Assembly: GCA_013399855.1 (NCBI GenBank)
Contig: VXAY01004948.1
Location: 64,695-128,694, forward strand
Source of the DNA: Oxyruncus cristatus
Lineage: Eukaryota; Chordata; Aves; Passeriformes; Cotingidae
DNA length: 64,000 bases
Direction of reading: 5' to 3'
Shown: one piece after another, positions 37,190 through 49,520 of the stretch
Numbering within the stretch: position 1 is the stretch's first letter
Layout of the letters: every line of letters starts with the position of its first letter
Program-made: the position numbers and the translations under genes
The notes under the pieces: model-generated
Told to the model about the DNA's origin: nothing
Seen by the model: the letters and a program-made list of their open reading frames with translations, nothing else
The model's database searches: none

Positions 37190-37515
37190 GTCAAATGATT
37201 TGGGTTGGAAGGGACCTTAAAGTATCATCTATTTCCACCCCCTCTGTAATCAGCAGAAACACCTTTCACTAGACCAGGTTGCTCAGAGTTCCATCCAGCC
37301 TGACCTTGAACACTTCCAGGGATGGGACATCCACAACTTCTTTGGGAAACCTGTTCCAGTGGCTCACCACCCCTACAGTAAAGAATTTCTTCCTAATATC
37401 TAATCTAAAACTATTTCAGTTTGAAGCCATTTCCTCTTGTTCTTCCAATACACACCCTTGTAAAAAGTCTCTCTGCAATTAGGTCACCCTGAAGCCTTTT
37501 CTCTTCCAGGTTCAT
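37190..37515 (-). mobile_element. CR1 LINE tail
   Basis: On the reverse complement this is a CR1 3' end of about 325 bp. The tail side reads 'gatttgggttggaagggacc' on the plus strand, the complement of the 'ggtcccttccaaccc' block. It continues through 'agaccaggttgctcagagtt', 'gggatgggacatccacaact' and 'taaagaatttcttcctaata' (complement of the RT C-terminal end) to the complement of 'cctggaagagaaaaggctt'. The octamers are lost. 5'-truncated and non-coding. Confidence 0.94.
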
Positions 37516-39852
37516 CACTTTTAAAAAGTATTAAGAGGTTACATTTCTAAGTAATATTTATTCCTGTTAAATGTTTTCCCCCCTCATTGGTTGAATACTC
37601 ATAAAACCCATGGTCCTGGTAGAAAGCATAAATGATCCATCTGCAGTGTGACAGCACTAAGACAGCAGACTAAAATGATGGGCACAATGACAGATGTGTG
37701 ATAGTAAAACTCCCTTTTACTACAGTGTAATGAACTTTTTTACCAAGAATGTTTATTTCCAACTATATCATACTTAAAGTATTTTTTTCACTTAAGGTAA
37801 TTTACATATCTCCAGGGCTTGATCTATGTTTTTGTCCATGTGATGGTTACTAGGGTAAGACCTTGCAGAAATTCAGTGACTCTAAGAGTTTCACAGGCTG
37901 GTCTGGCCATATGTTGTCTCTGAACACTGATTGTTAATTACAATTTTGAAGAATATTTCTAAGGACTTATTTTCAAAGTAAAATGACAACTTTATGATTT
38001 TTCTCTCTTTTCTGGAGACTACGAACTCATGATGAAATTATACATGCTCCAAATATTTAACCCTTCCTTCTCCAAGTAAAAATACTAAATGAGGGTTTCC
38101 AAATAAAACATAAACATTTATAGCTGCTTTAAATAACTGCCAAACAATAAATTCTGCTCTGCCCTTTAGACACAGTAAAAAACACGATACAGCTTAACAG
38201 CCACCAATCCCCATATTTGTTAAATGAAAACATGTTATGTAAAATTGAATCTGCTATTATAATAAATGAAACAGCACTATTTGAAACTAAAATAATTGCT
38301 ATCATCTTTTTTTGCCACTTCTTCTAGTGAATTGAAGTTTTGTCATTTTTTTAAAAATCTAGAGGGGAGGAGGGAAAGCACATTTCGGAATGTTAAATGC
38401 AAACTTTTCAGCACCTGTCAAGGCTTTACTTCAGTATTACCTTGAACAAACATTGTGCAGCTAACATGAAAGGATCTGCTACTGCATTTTTTTCCAAAAC
38501 TGAAAGACTTTATTAGATGATTTGCATTCTTCTCAATTCATTTTCTTTGAATATACCCAGAATTTCTTAGTTGTCTTCTACTTCCAGACATCATAAGACA
38601 AAGTAAGCAATTATCATCTGACCCTATTCCATCAAATGATTCTAAATGCTAAGCTGTCAATCTTGTGTTGAAATTCTGAAGTCTTCTCTCTCTCAAACAT
38701 TAGGCCTTTAGTTTAACAGGGCCCAGGAGCAACCAAGTGATGTCTTTCAAGCTTTAACCAGGAAGTAATGATGATGAAGCAGACCTTAATTATAGATACA
38801 CACAGTGCAAGCATACCATAAGACCCCAAGCTAAATCAGCTTGAAGAATGCTTCCAGAAGGGCTTCCATATCAAAATTGTCCAGGAAAAAAATTTGGAAT
38901 TCATTTTCAGACAACACTAATTCAGCCCTTACATTGTCCTGGGTTTGGTTGCCAAGTACCAAGCATTCAGTTCCTGTGTAAGTACAGCTCAGGCTTCCTT
39001 ACTAAGATGAATCTGATAGAGCATAGGAAAAAGAATAAATTCAGAGCACATTGAGGTGAGAAACAACAATCTCACACGTCTCATACAGTATCTCAAGAAT
39101 CTGATCTTGTATCACAACCATTTGAAGGCAGAGAGCATAAGCATGTGTGACAAAGCACTGAAAAACCCAAAGTTTTTTCGGACCAATGAAGTTTAGAGAA
39201 GGGGAAAATTCTTCAAAGAACTCAGAGATTATTTCTAGTCATGTGGAAATTTTACCTTTTAAAAATACAGAAGCTCATCCAACTGAATTAATGTAAATTT
39301 TCCTGTAAAATTTACAATTGAAAAACATGATATCAAATCTCACGTACTTAGGATGAAGGATGAAGTTGTGTTTACTCAATCGGAGATTCGATGTGTTATG
39401 CTGTTCAGTGTATAGGGAAGGTTGCAGATACATTTACCATGAACGTGTTCTGTGACTGCAAGATATCTGAGCATTTTGACCTGGAGTACCTACCACACTT
39501 TTTGCCATCAGGCCATCATGACACCATGAAAATTAAATGGTTGCAGAAAGAGGTAATGAAACACTAATGGAATCTCTCTCTGTAGTAGATTCACTAGTGA
39601 GTCTTCATTCTTCGAATTAATGCCTTTTTAAGATTTCTGGCCTGATGATTTGCAAACCTTCCACTTAATATCTAATGTAAATGCCTAACATAAATGGGCA
39701 ATAACTCCTGGAAAGAGAATCCCAATTCCAGATGGCCCTAAAAAACCCCCATAAAAAATGTAACAACCCTTCCTCCATCAAAAGATTTGGTATTTTAAGA
39801 AAAAACAACCTAATGACAATATTTAGGTCAAAACTGTTTATTTAACATTATT
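37516..39852. other. AT-rich unique sequence
   Basis: No gene, RNA or repeat family is recognised. Confidence 0.55.
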
Positions 39853-39903
39853 AAGGTTATTTCTGACCAGGGGTATACTTAGGCAAGGTTATTTCTGACC
39901 AGG
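39853..39903. repeat. 19-bp direct repeat pair
   Basis: The word aaggttatttctgaccagg occurs at 39853-39871 and again at 39885-39903, a period of 32 bp. The second copy abuts the 106-bp duplicated segment that starts at 39904. Confidence 0.93.
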
Positions 39904-40009
39904 CAACATAGAAATATGCTTCTGTGGGACAGTATATTATCCTGCATAATCAGGCATTGCTAGTCCTCACTGATTAGAGCAGAGAAGGAGGGCACACATC
40001 AGTATGCAT
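39904..40009 (+). repeat. Duplicated segment, copy A
   Basis: These 106 bp recur in the same orientation about 2.46 kb downstream (42363-42473). I count three substitutions plus a 5-bp tandem duplication (cagta) present only in the other copy. There is no CR1 or SINE signature in it, and no open frame of interest. Confidence 0.93.
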
Positions 40010-42362
40010 TAAAAAAAATAATAAAATTTCACTGGAGTGAGTCAATTATTAGATCTCTTTTAGTGAACTGATGATAATGAAGAGCCTTGTCTGTCACTCC
40101 AATGCTTTCAATGCTTCTGATACTTCATCTGCAAATATGCATATCCCACTACTGTGCCTGAGTTAAGTACTTAAGATATGAAGCTGAGGTTACTCATGGG
40201 TTAGTGAGTCCAATCTCTTGAAATTACAGGAGAATATAATCCCCTTGTAAATGCTCAAGATGTGTTTTCCGTGATTTTTGCTATTACCAGGAAAAGGCAC
40301 CGGACTTTGTACTGATCTGGCAGTCCAGACACTCAGCACTTGTTTCCACTCACCTTGGCCTGAGATGATCTTATTTTGGTTTAAAGGTTGTGAAGGGATC
40401 AGTTTAGTTTGAGTGCTGGGAACAGAATAGGTGGTAAAATTGCAGGGAACCATGGTGCCACAAACAACTGTCAGGGTAACAGGGGTGGGGGGAGGCTGGG
40501 GGCAGCTTTCAAGGAAGCAGATTCTGTGAAAAAAATATAAAGAATAAACACAGGTAAAACGAGTCTGAGGAGGAAAAGAAATCCTAAGATGAACAACGTG
40601 ATTCTCCTGCTGAAGATTTCAGACTATCAACAAGAACTTTTCCTCACGCTTCTAAGAAAGACTGAAATTTCTAGTCTTATGACCCAGAGAAATACTAATA
40701 GGGTTAGTACAAAACCAGAGAACAGGGAATTATGCTAGGAAGACTATTTTATATCACAATTTTAATTGAAATGTTTATAAGTCTTTTCTTTATTAATTAG
40801 AAAATTTAGACTATTAATTCATTAACACATTCTCTGAACTGAGTTACTATTATATATGATGCATTCCTCTTTGGCCATAAGAATATGTTGACGATAATTC
40901 TTGGAGGTCTTCTCCTTTATACTTTGAAAGTTGTTCTGCAGATTTTCTCATTCTTATGATTAAAAGCCTTCCCAAGGTTCCAGAGTATTATCATTTTTAG
41001 TTTATTTCCAGTTATTCTGGTGCCAGCATACTCTATGGTTTTCATAATTGTTTTGTTCCATGTTTCATTTATTTTTGCTGTCTTAAATTGTCTTCGCTTC
41101 AAAATCTATTCTGAACTTTGCAGGATTCCAGCTGTGTGATAGAAATCTGTAAAAGGTCTGGTAAAAAGAAGAAGTGAGAAGACTCAGCAATGCATATCAT
41201 CTCATGCAGAGCCATCCTCAAATGAATTTTTCAGTGTTTTTTGCTTTTTCTAAACAAATTCAGTACAAGGGATGAATTTAAGTTTAACAGCACCTACTGG
41301 TGGATATAAAGCGTGAACAAAGACTTCAGACCCAGGGCAAGTTATTAGTCTTCTCCATTGTTCCTTCACATATTACGCAATGCCAATTTTACATAATCAA
41401 GAGTTTCCTGATTATTGCCAGAGATATTTCAAACATATGCCTCATGTGATGGCACAACTAAGATAAATGCTAGTAGTCTAGCAAAGCCTTGGAGCTGAAA
41501 AAAGTAACCTAAAAATCTCCACAGAAATTTAGGGAATGAATCTGTGTATGCCATGCTGAGAAACAGTAATGTCACACATCAATAATAATCTCACATGCAT
41601 GATAGAAGTTAAAAAAGAGAAGACTTGAAGGAAAAAATCAAAGGTAGGAAGATAGGAAAATAGCAAGACACTATATTTAGAAGTAAAGTTAGTTTTCTTA
41701 ATAAAGAAATCACACTATTTGCACCCTGTTGGGGATTAAAAAAGAAAAAAATGAACTGCATGCCAAAATATTTAAACTCCTATAAAAAAGGTAAAATTGC
41801 TAGCACAGAAATATAAGAAGAGCCCAGTGAGACTGAAAAATGAAATCTTTAGAAGATTTCATCACTTTATTAACTTCACAGCTTCTCCAAGCAGAGTGAA
41901 AGTTAATACAAACAGCATCTGTTTAAAATACAATAGAGGAGCAAGACTCTAAATATGATATGGGCCCTTTTGTAAGACCAGAAAATTCTTACTTGTATGA
42001 TCCTTAAACTGACAAAATATTGTGTTGAGAATATGTGACTGCAGCACTGTAAGGCAGAGAGGTCAATAACAGTCAACCCAAGCCATACAAAGGCTTCTCT
42101 TCAACTTAACTGATTTTCAGGGAATCCTTTTTCCCATTGAGGTTGAAAGGATGGGAGAAGCTTTTTGGTGTAGAGAAAAGGCATTTAGATTATTACTGTT
42201 TTGAGAACCGGTCTTTCCCCATCTGATTACAAAATTTTTCTGGTCCAGCTTCATCCTTTTTGGCACTCCTGTGAGGCTTGTGAAAATTGGCCAAAGTGAC
42301 TTCAGCTTGGTAAACAGAGATAAATAGGTATGTACTTTGTGTAAGTTCAGATCCTACCCTAT
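40010..42362. other. Unique sequence between the duplicated copies
   Basis: About 2.35 kb of AT-rich sequence separates the two copies of the duplicated segment. No gene or known transposon is recognised in it, although as the interior between two direct repeats it deserves a repeat-library search. Confidence 0.5.
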
Positions 42363-42473
42363 CAACCTAGAAACATGCTTCTGTGGGACAGTACAGTATA
42401 TTATCCTGCATAATCAGGCATTGCTAGTCCTCACTGATTAGAGCAGAGAAGGAGGGCGCACATCAGTATGCAT
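42363..42473 (+). repeat. Duplicated segment, copy B
   Basis: These 111 bp are nearly identical to 39904-40009. They differ by three substitutions near the ends and a 5-bp 'cagta' tandem duplication in 'gacagtacagtatatta'. The flanks on both sides differ from those of copy A. Confidence 0.93.
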
Positions 42474-45400
42474 AACATATGATGTTAGGAAACAAGCCGA
42501 CCAACCTGATAAGAGTCTAGCCTTATCTATGAGATTAGATATTCTGTGAGATAACTACAGCAACTAAAATATGAGATAGGACCATTCAAAATTTTTTCCA
42601 CCTTATGCATATATTATCAATAGTTTCAACATTTCTCCGCTCACTGTCGTCTGTCTCCTGCTTCTCAAATTTTTCACTTTGAGGTGTCTTGTGAAAATAT
42701 CCAGTAATGAAACCTTAGTCCTACAGAGAGTAAGACAAAACAATTTTTATCTATGAATATTTTCATCATGCTGACCTGGAATTCTGGATTTGACCCAAAA
42801 GTTCCCATATCTCTAACAGTCTATCAGTCTAAACTTCCCTGAAAATTAAATCAAAACAAGATAAATAAATATAGGTTAAAGATGATAGTTTTCAGAAGGT
42901 GAAAACTGATCAAGCTAAACCAAAGTACAGTCATAGGCCAAAGCACTATTGTGCAATTATAAAAATTATCAAAACTGTTTTCAGTAGATGTCTAAAAGAT
43001 TTCTGATTCACCAATATATTGTATAAAAAAATCCCCCTGGATTTTTTTTTTTCCACAACACAGAATCACAGGAAAAAAACACTGTTCTTTAAATAAAAAA
43101 AAAAAAAGGAAAAAAAATGATAATAAGAAGTAGCAGCATGTTGATGACTTACAGCTATAGAATAATTTTACATGAAAAAAGCAAGCAGAAGGATGCAAGT
43201 ATTGCCTGAGTCTAAAAAGCTGCTAGGAAGAAAAAAGGACAGCTGAGAAATATTAGAAGTACAAACACGGTAATAAGGATATGCCTCCATGTCACATCGT
43301 GACACTCACAGGCATCTGAAAGGGAAGAGCTATGTCTGACAATTTTCACTGCAGTATCACAGAACAGAGTGCTATTACTTGATCCACAGGATAAATTATT
43401 GCAGGAAGGTGCTGCTCCCTGATTAGCTCAAGTATCTCCACAGAGCCCTGTAAGTGTCGGAAGAGAAGAGAGACTCTGATTGGAAGCTGATAACTGAACT
43501 ATACTGCAGTTTTTTATTGTAGTTTAATGTTCATTTGGCAAATTCTGATTACTGTTTGTACCCCTTCTGATCAGATACATGGCTGTCAGTATAAGATCTA
43601 TAATGTTTAGTGCGTTGAACTAGGTACTTTGTTGCCCTGTCCTAAAATATTAATTGATCAAAATGAACAGTGTTTATTGATGAGAATTTGTACCCCTTGT
43701 CCATTGTTTGCAAAAAGTAAAAAAAACCCTTTATTTAATGTCTAAAGTAATTTTGCATAGAAATCATTTAAAATCCAAGGTAAAACAGGCTCAAAAGTTA
43801 AGTAGATCAAAATAGGAATAAAAGTAGTAAAATAAAGATATACTTATGAAATCAAACCTTAATATGAAATAAAAATAATTCTGAAAAAAGGGACTGAAGG
43901 GCTTGACTGAAGATGAACCTCATGAAGAAAAAGTTTATATGTTTTAAAGATAGGAAGTTGAAACATTCAATAAACAAGAGGCAAGAGAATTACTGATAAA
44001 ATGATTTGCACTTAACAATAGCTTAAAAATAAAACTCAGTGGTCACAATTCAAACAAAACAAATAATCTTGTTTTCAAAAAAACCCCAAACCATAATGTT
44101 CTAAGTCAGAGTAGTTCTCTATGCAGCAGTTTTTATTATGTTTTATCATGACTGTCCTAAGAATTCTGGAGGTCCTATACACAATTTAATATCATATTTA
44201 TATTGTGTATTTGCAGAGTAGTCTATAACCCATGCATAGCAAGAGATCTGTGGGTTTCAGCTTATGAAAATACTATGTTAATAAGGTACAAATCCTGCAA
44301 ATTAACTTTACATCCCACACAGTCTATCACTAAATTCAATCTGGCAGTTTGAGTCATCAGACTGGCAAGGTCTAAGAATACAACACTGGAAATAAAGAAA
44401 ACTAGTACTCAAGTGCTGATCGGTCTAGAAATCTTAAGAGAAAGTGCATCGTCTGTATCTGAGAGAAACATTTTAATTACATCTCATATACTATGTGTTG
44501 CAACTTGAAAAGGCTTAAAAATTGTACACGGAGTAAAAAGCGAAAGGCTTCTAAAAATCAAATGAACAGTTTTACTCTGTAGGAGATATCACTTCGTGGA
44601 AGAATTCAAATAGAATTAGAATAACAGAAAGCAAATACAAGTTTCATGGGATTCAAAATCCTAAGGATTATTAACAGTTCAAAGTTTCAGCAGACTTTAC
44701 TGAAAAATAATGGTTGCCACTGTAGTAAAACTTTAACTTCTTCAAACATTTTAAATTATTTTTATGACATTTCCACACATAGCCAGGCAATGTCCTCTCT
44801 GCTAGTTCACCTCCAGTGGCTTAATGCCACCCTCATAAGGCTGTTGCACCAGGTATCAGTTCATTCACTTATTGCTTGTGTGTAGAACACTAAGAGAAGT
44901 TCTCCGAAAACCAGAGACATTGCATTTTATATTGTATATATAGGAGCTCAATCCATACTTAGTGAAATTGTAAGGTTTAAAAGACTTTTTATGGCACTTA
45001 TCTGGAAAAAGAACTGACCAATTCACTCTGTCAAGAGCAGGAAATCCAACATTTAAAGCAAAAAACATTACAGACTAATCAGTAATTCATCTTATTTTAC
45101 TTTTTGTCAGGGAAAAAGGTTGGATTGAAAGTATGAGAAAATGTACTAATGATTTTCTTTTGTCCTAAACATGCAGTTCACAGTAATTACAACTTTTTTT
45201 TTTTTCTGTCATTGTGCTTTGTGTTTCAGTTTAGCAGCTGTTTAGTTTTCAAAACCATTGATGAAAGTATATGAAAGTGGTTCATTTAGTCTTAAATTGT
45301 CTTTGCCATATAAGGCCATGACACTTTATAAATGTATGATTACACATCCTTTTTCCATTGACCCTCTCATGCGTTTAGTGCGGATGATGCCTATTGGTAC

Positions 45401-45771
45401 AGGAGTAGTATGCTATGCATCAGCAACAACTCTGTGAGACTCATCTCCCCTTGAATGTGCACCATTACACAAAAAACTTGGTGAGTAATACACTGTTTGA
45501 AAGGTGAAATGCAGAATCTGTGATTAGAGATCTCAGTGAGTGCTCTAATCATTGAGTTTAGCTAAAAGGAGGTGCAACTGGTACCATCCTCCCCACAGGC
45601 AATTGCTGTTTTTGAGAAATAATATTTGCCATTTCAAATGTCTTAGCCATTTCAAGTCTTAGAGTCCAACATGATGAGTTGCAGCATAGCATCATCCCAC
45701 AGACTAAGTTGTGTTGTTGTGTTTCATCACTGACACTCCTTTTTCTTGCGGTTCTGGCTCTTTAGTTTAAC

Positions 45772-45812
45772 TTTTTTTTTTTGTCTTTTTTTTTCTTCTT
45801 CTTCTTCTTCTT
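45772..45812. repeat. Poly(T) and (TTC)n microsatellite
   Basis: An 11-T run, a short spacer and a second T-rich run lead into six TTC units at 45793-45810. Simple sequence. Confidence 0.88.
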
Positions 45813-46578
45813 TTTATTCTTGGAAGTAGCTAAAAAGTTTTAGTTGAATCATCAGAATGGGGAAAAAAGTTTTCCAGAGGCAGGCACATGACATGAGGAA
45901 GGTTGGGGAAAATTATTGAAACTTTGGTGAAGTTTTTTACAAATTAAAACAGACTCTTACAGGGTTAAATGCCAAGAAAACTTGAAACTATTTTTACTTC
46001 TTTTAAACAAGATTATCCAAAGATTGTATGTCATTTTTGTCTGCACGGCTATTAGAATGCCTCTAACACTGGGGGTTTTTAAGAATCCAGGAGAAGTAAA
46101 AAGCATGGACTTTTTCTGAATAAGTACAAACCTCAGCTTCATAAAGTACTTTTATATGTTTTCACACAAAAAACAGAAAATGAGAAGACACAAACAAGAA
46201 ATGGGACAATACACAAATCAAAAAGAATTACGGTATTATGTTGACATAATATGTGTGCCCTATAGGGCACTATTTTGTTAAAGACTGTATAAATTCACAT
46301 GAAGACACATTCCTTTCAGTTCCTCGGCTTTTCTATAAATACACAGTCATAGTGGGAAGCCTTTACAGATCCACTCAACTGTTGTTAAAAGGGAATTTTC
46401 CTTCCCCTTTCATCCATTTACCCATTACCAGGTCAAGCATTTAAAACACATAAATCATACCATGGAGGGATGAACAGCCTAGCATTAAAAAGAGTCTTGA
46501 AAGATCCTATGCAGATATGAAACCGGTCTTAGAAGACATTTGAAGAATGCTTTTGCTTTACAGATGCAATTTTGATTT

Positions 46579-46594
46579 AAAAAAAAAAAAAAAA
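46579..46594. repeat. Poly(A)16 tract
   Basis: An uninterrupted 16-A run. No retroposon body is recognised upstream. Confidence 0.85.
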
Positions 46595-49492
46595 TCAGGA
46601 TGGCACATTTTCAGTCTTCTGAAAGTACATTAAAAATCTAATTTCCAAAGGTTTTCTTTGTGAATGTAGGCGGAGTAGTTCTTAATGTTTTATTGCTCTG
46701 TGCATTCTGTTTTAATTGAGCAGTTATTGAATGGGAAAAAATAATTTTTTGAAAGCAAATAAGCTCTTCGTTTTGCTTCTTCCTCTCTTTACATGAAAGA
46801 AAGTGACAAGAAAATTTTTATTTTTAGAGAGAATTTTTAAGGAAGCCAGTAGCCAGCCTGCTACCTTAGAGAACAGATAGCTTCATTAAACATATGGGGA
46901 AAAGGTAAAGAACAAGATAACCAAGAAGTGAACACATTTACCATAACAAGCAGGAACTACAGAAGCACATCAAATAGTGAGGCCTCGCCAAATGTTTTGT
47001 AGTAGACATAAATTTTAGTTCGGAATTCAAAGAAGAGTAATTCACCGTTATCATGGATTGCCATGCAAAAATGAAGGCAAGGTATAAACCAAAAATTTAA
47101 ATAGTAGGACATAAAGACTGCCATCACTGGTGCCATAATGATAACGTGGTGGCTTTATGGCTTGTTAGAGCTAATAGTTCAGAAAACAGAATTATGTTGG
47201 ATTTCAGTTACACTCTTTTTAAAAATGACAGAAAGGTATTTTTTGCCTGAAGCAATTTTCTTATAAGTCTGTTCTGTAGCACTTTTAAGTATGACCTTAC
47301 TAAATATAAACATATACATAGAACTACAAAATCAAAAAATCTCCTCCTATGACAACACATTCATGTAATTCCTTCCTTAGATATATAAAACACCTTTTTA
47401 AAAGGAGCCAGGTAATTTTGGTCCTTCTAGTATCGGAAAACTTTTCAAAACTTCATTGTTCTTGTGCTTATGAATCATTGTCCAAATTCCCAGATGCATT
47501 CACAGTCCTGTTTCTTCTTGTACTAATATTCTATCATAACTTAGATAACTCTTGTGCTTCTATGGTATATTTAGAGACCAGAGTCACAATCCACGCTACC
47601 TTAATTTTGCTGAACCAAACCAACAGATTCTAGATGCCTCTACCTATGCTTCTGGTTATTCTTCTCTACAGCTGTGTCTATCTGGAATCACCTTTCTCTG
47701 GGCAAGGTGGCCAACACTGTAGGCAACCAAAACTGTCTCAGCCCTGCCTGGTAAAGCTATTTGTTTCCATTGGAATTGAACAGAGATATTTCTCTGCAAT
47801 TCATCTAGCCCCTCTGACACTGTAGGCTACTGTAGAGGTGACCTTCCAATTGGTATTTATAACCTACTTGGGACTCTTTGGCTTCCTAACCTTCAAGTTA
47901 GTTGAGGTTACTGGTAGTGACAGCTGCTCCTTCACTTTGCTTATATCTGCTTCTGAGTATATATTTTTTTCTTGTAGCATGCAGGTTTAAAGGACACGAT
48001 TTAGTGAATGATGGCATTCAACTCTAAAGCTTTTGCTCATAAAGAAGATATTTAAGGTATTTTACAGGCTGCGCATCTAAAACAGCCACTTCTTGTGGCC
48101 GTCCTCAAGCAATGGTCCAACCTGGTGAACGTGTCCTGTCATCATAACAGATGGCTGTTGGTCTAGACAGCTGAGGGACATGAATTCTCACATATGAGTG
48201 ATATGAATTCATTAATCTGGCTCTTAAATGAATGATACCCAGTCAAAAACCTAAACAGTAGTATTATTTGAGGCTCTGTACCCTTACTTAAGGAACTGAG
48301 AATTTTAATCTGTTTGTATCATTAGCAAAGAGTCCAAATTTATGCATTTGTTGACCTAGTCTTCTAGATGTGCTCATGAGCTTGAATATGTAATGAAAAG
48401 TAGATTCATTAATGATTATTCTTTAACATCAAAGCACATTAATTAAATCTCCTGGAATTCAGGTTTTTATGACTGCAGTAAAATTGACAAAATGGAGGAT
48501 AATATGAAATGTTTCTGTTGAACTCAATACAGCTCCAATCAGATCAGTAGTTGCATAGGATTTAGGATTTCAGTGTGCATTAAGTCTATCTATGCTCTGC
48601 ACTGACTGTGGCAGAAAAATGCATGGGATTTGCAAACTCAGTTACATATTGACAGTCTCCAGCCATAATTATGGCCTTAGGTTTAAGAACATCTGTTCTA
48701 TGTTCTATATAATGTGCATGAAGTGAAAAATATCATAGCACTTTCCCTATTTAAGGATCCGCTGTAATATTTCTCTTAAGAAAGTCTAAGTTTTCCTTTT
48801 GTAAGAAGTAAAAGTGTATGACTGCATATTTGTTTACCCCACTGAAAGAGAATCCACTGATTTCAAAATCATTGAATGGTTTGGGTCCAGAAAGTTGAGG
48901 CATGACAAATTCTTTGTGTTCCAATCCACAAAAGGATCTCTGTATCATCTGTTTTGGCAGCTACACAAGACAGGAGTGAAGTGTTTGTGTCAGTATGCCT
49001 ACATGAAGCTAAATAACTAAAAATTCTTTGTGTTTTGGTTTTGTTTGTGTGGCTTCCTCCAATCCAAATATAATAAAAATATTTGTTAAAAATTTTCATC
49101 AGGAAGATGACATTCTAGACACATAGCCAATGCTGAAATAAACCATCAGTTCTGAGGTGGTTGGTAGAGGTACAAGTTGCACCACCAGAATAGTCTCTGA
49201 ACAGCAAGGTCAGAAACCAGAAAAATCTGTGTCTGTGTGAGGGAGCAAGTCCTTAGAAAGTAGAGGATTTCCTAGCAAAGAACTCAGAGCAACTAAAAGT
49301 GTTTGCAGGGCTGCGAGTTGTTCATCAGTCATTTTAGAGAGAAAAAAAGATGAACCAGGACTCTGAAAAGGCAGTTTATCCATATTTCCTACATTCAGGA
49401 AGTAGGGAGAAAAAGATGGAGTGGGCATTCCTTAGGGGGTTAAGGTAAACTTCTCACTGTAGTAACCGCTCACAAAGGAAGCTGATATGGGA

Positions 49493-49520
49493 TATGTATG
49501 TATGTATGTATGTGTATGTA
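49493..49520. repeat. (TATG)5 tetranucleotide microsatellite
   Basis: Five uninterrupted TATG units at 49493-49512 are followed by an imperfect unit to 49520. It is probably polymorphic in length. Confidence 0.9.
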
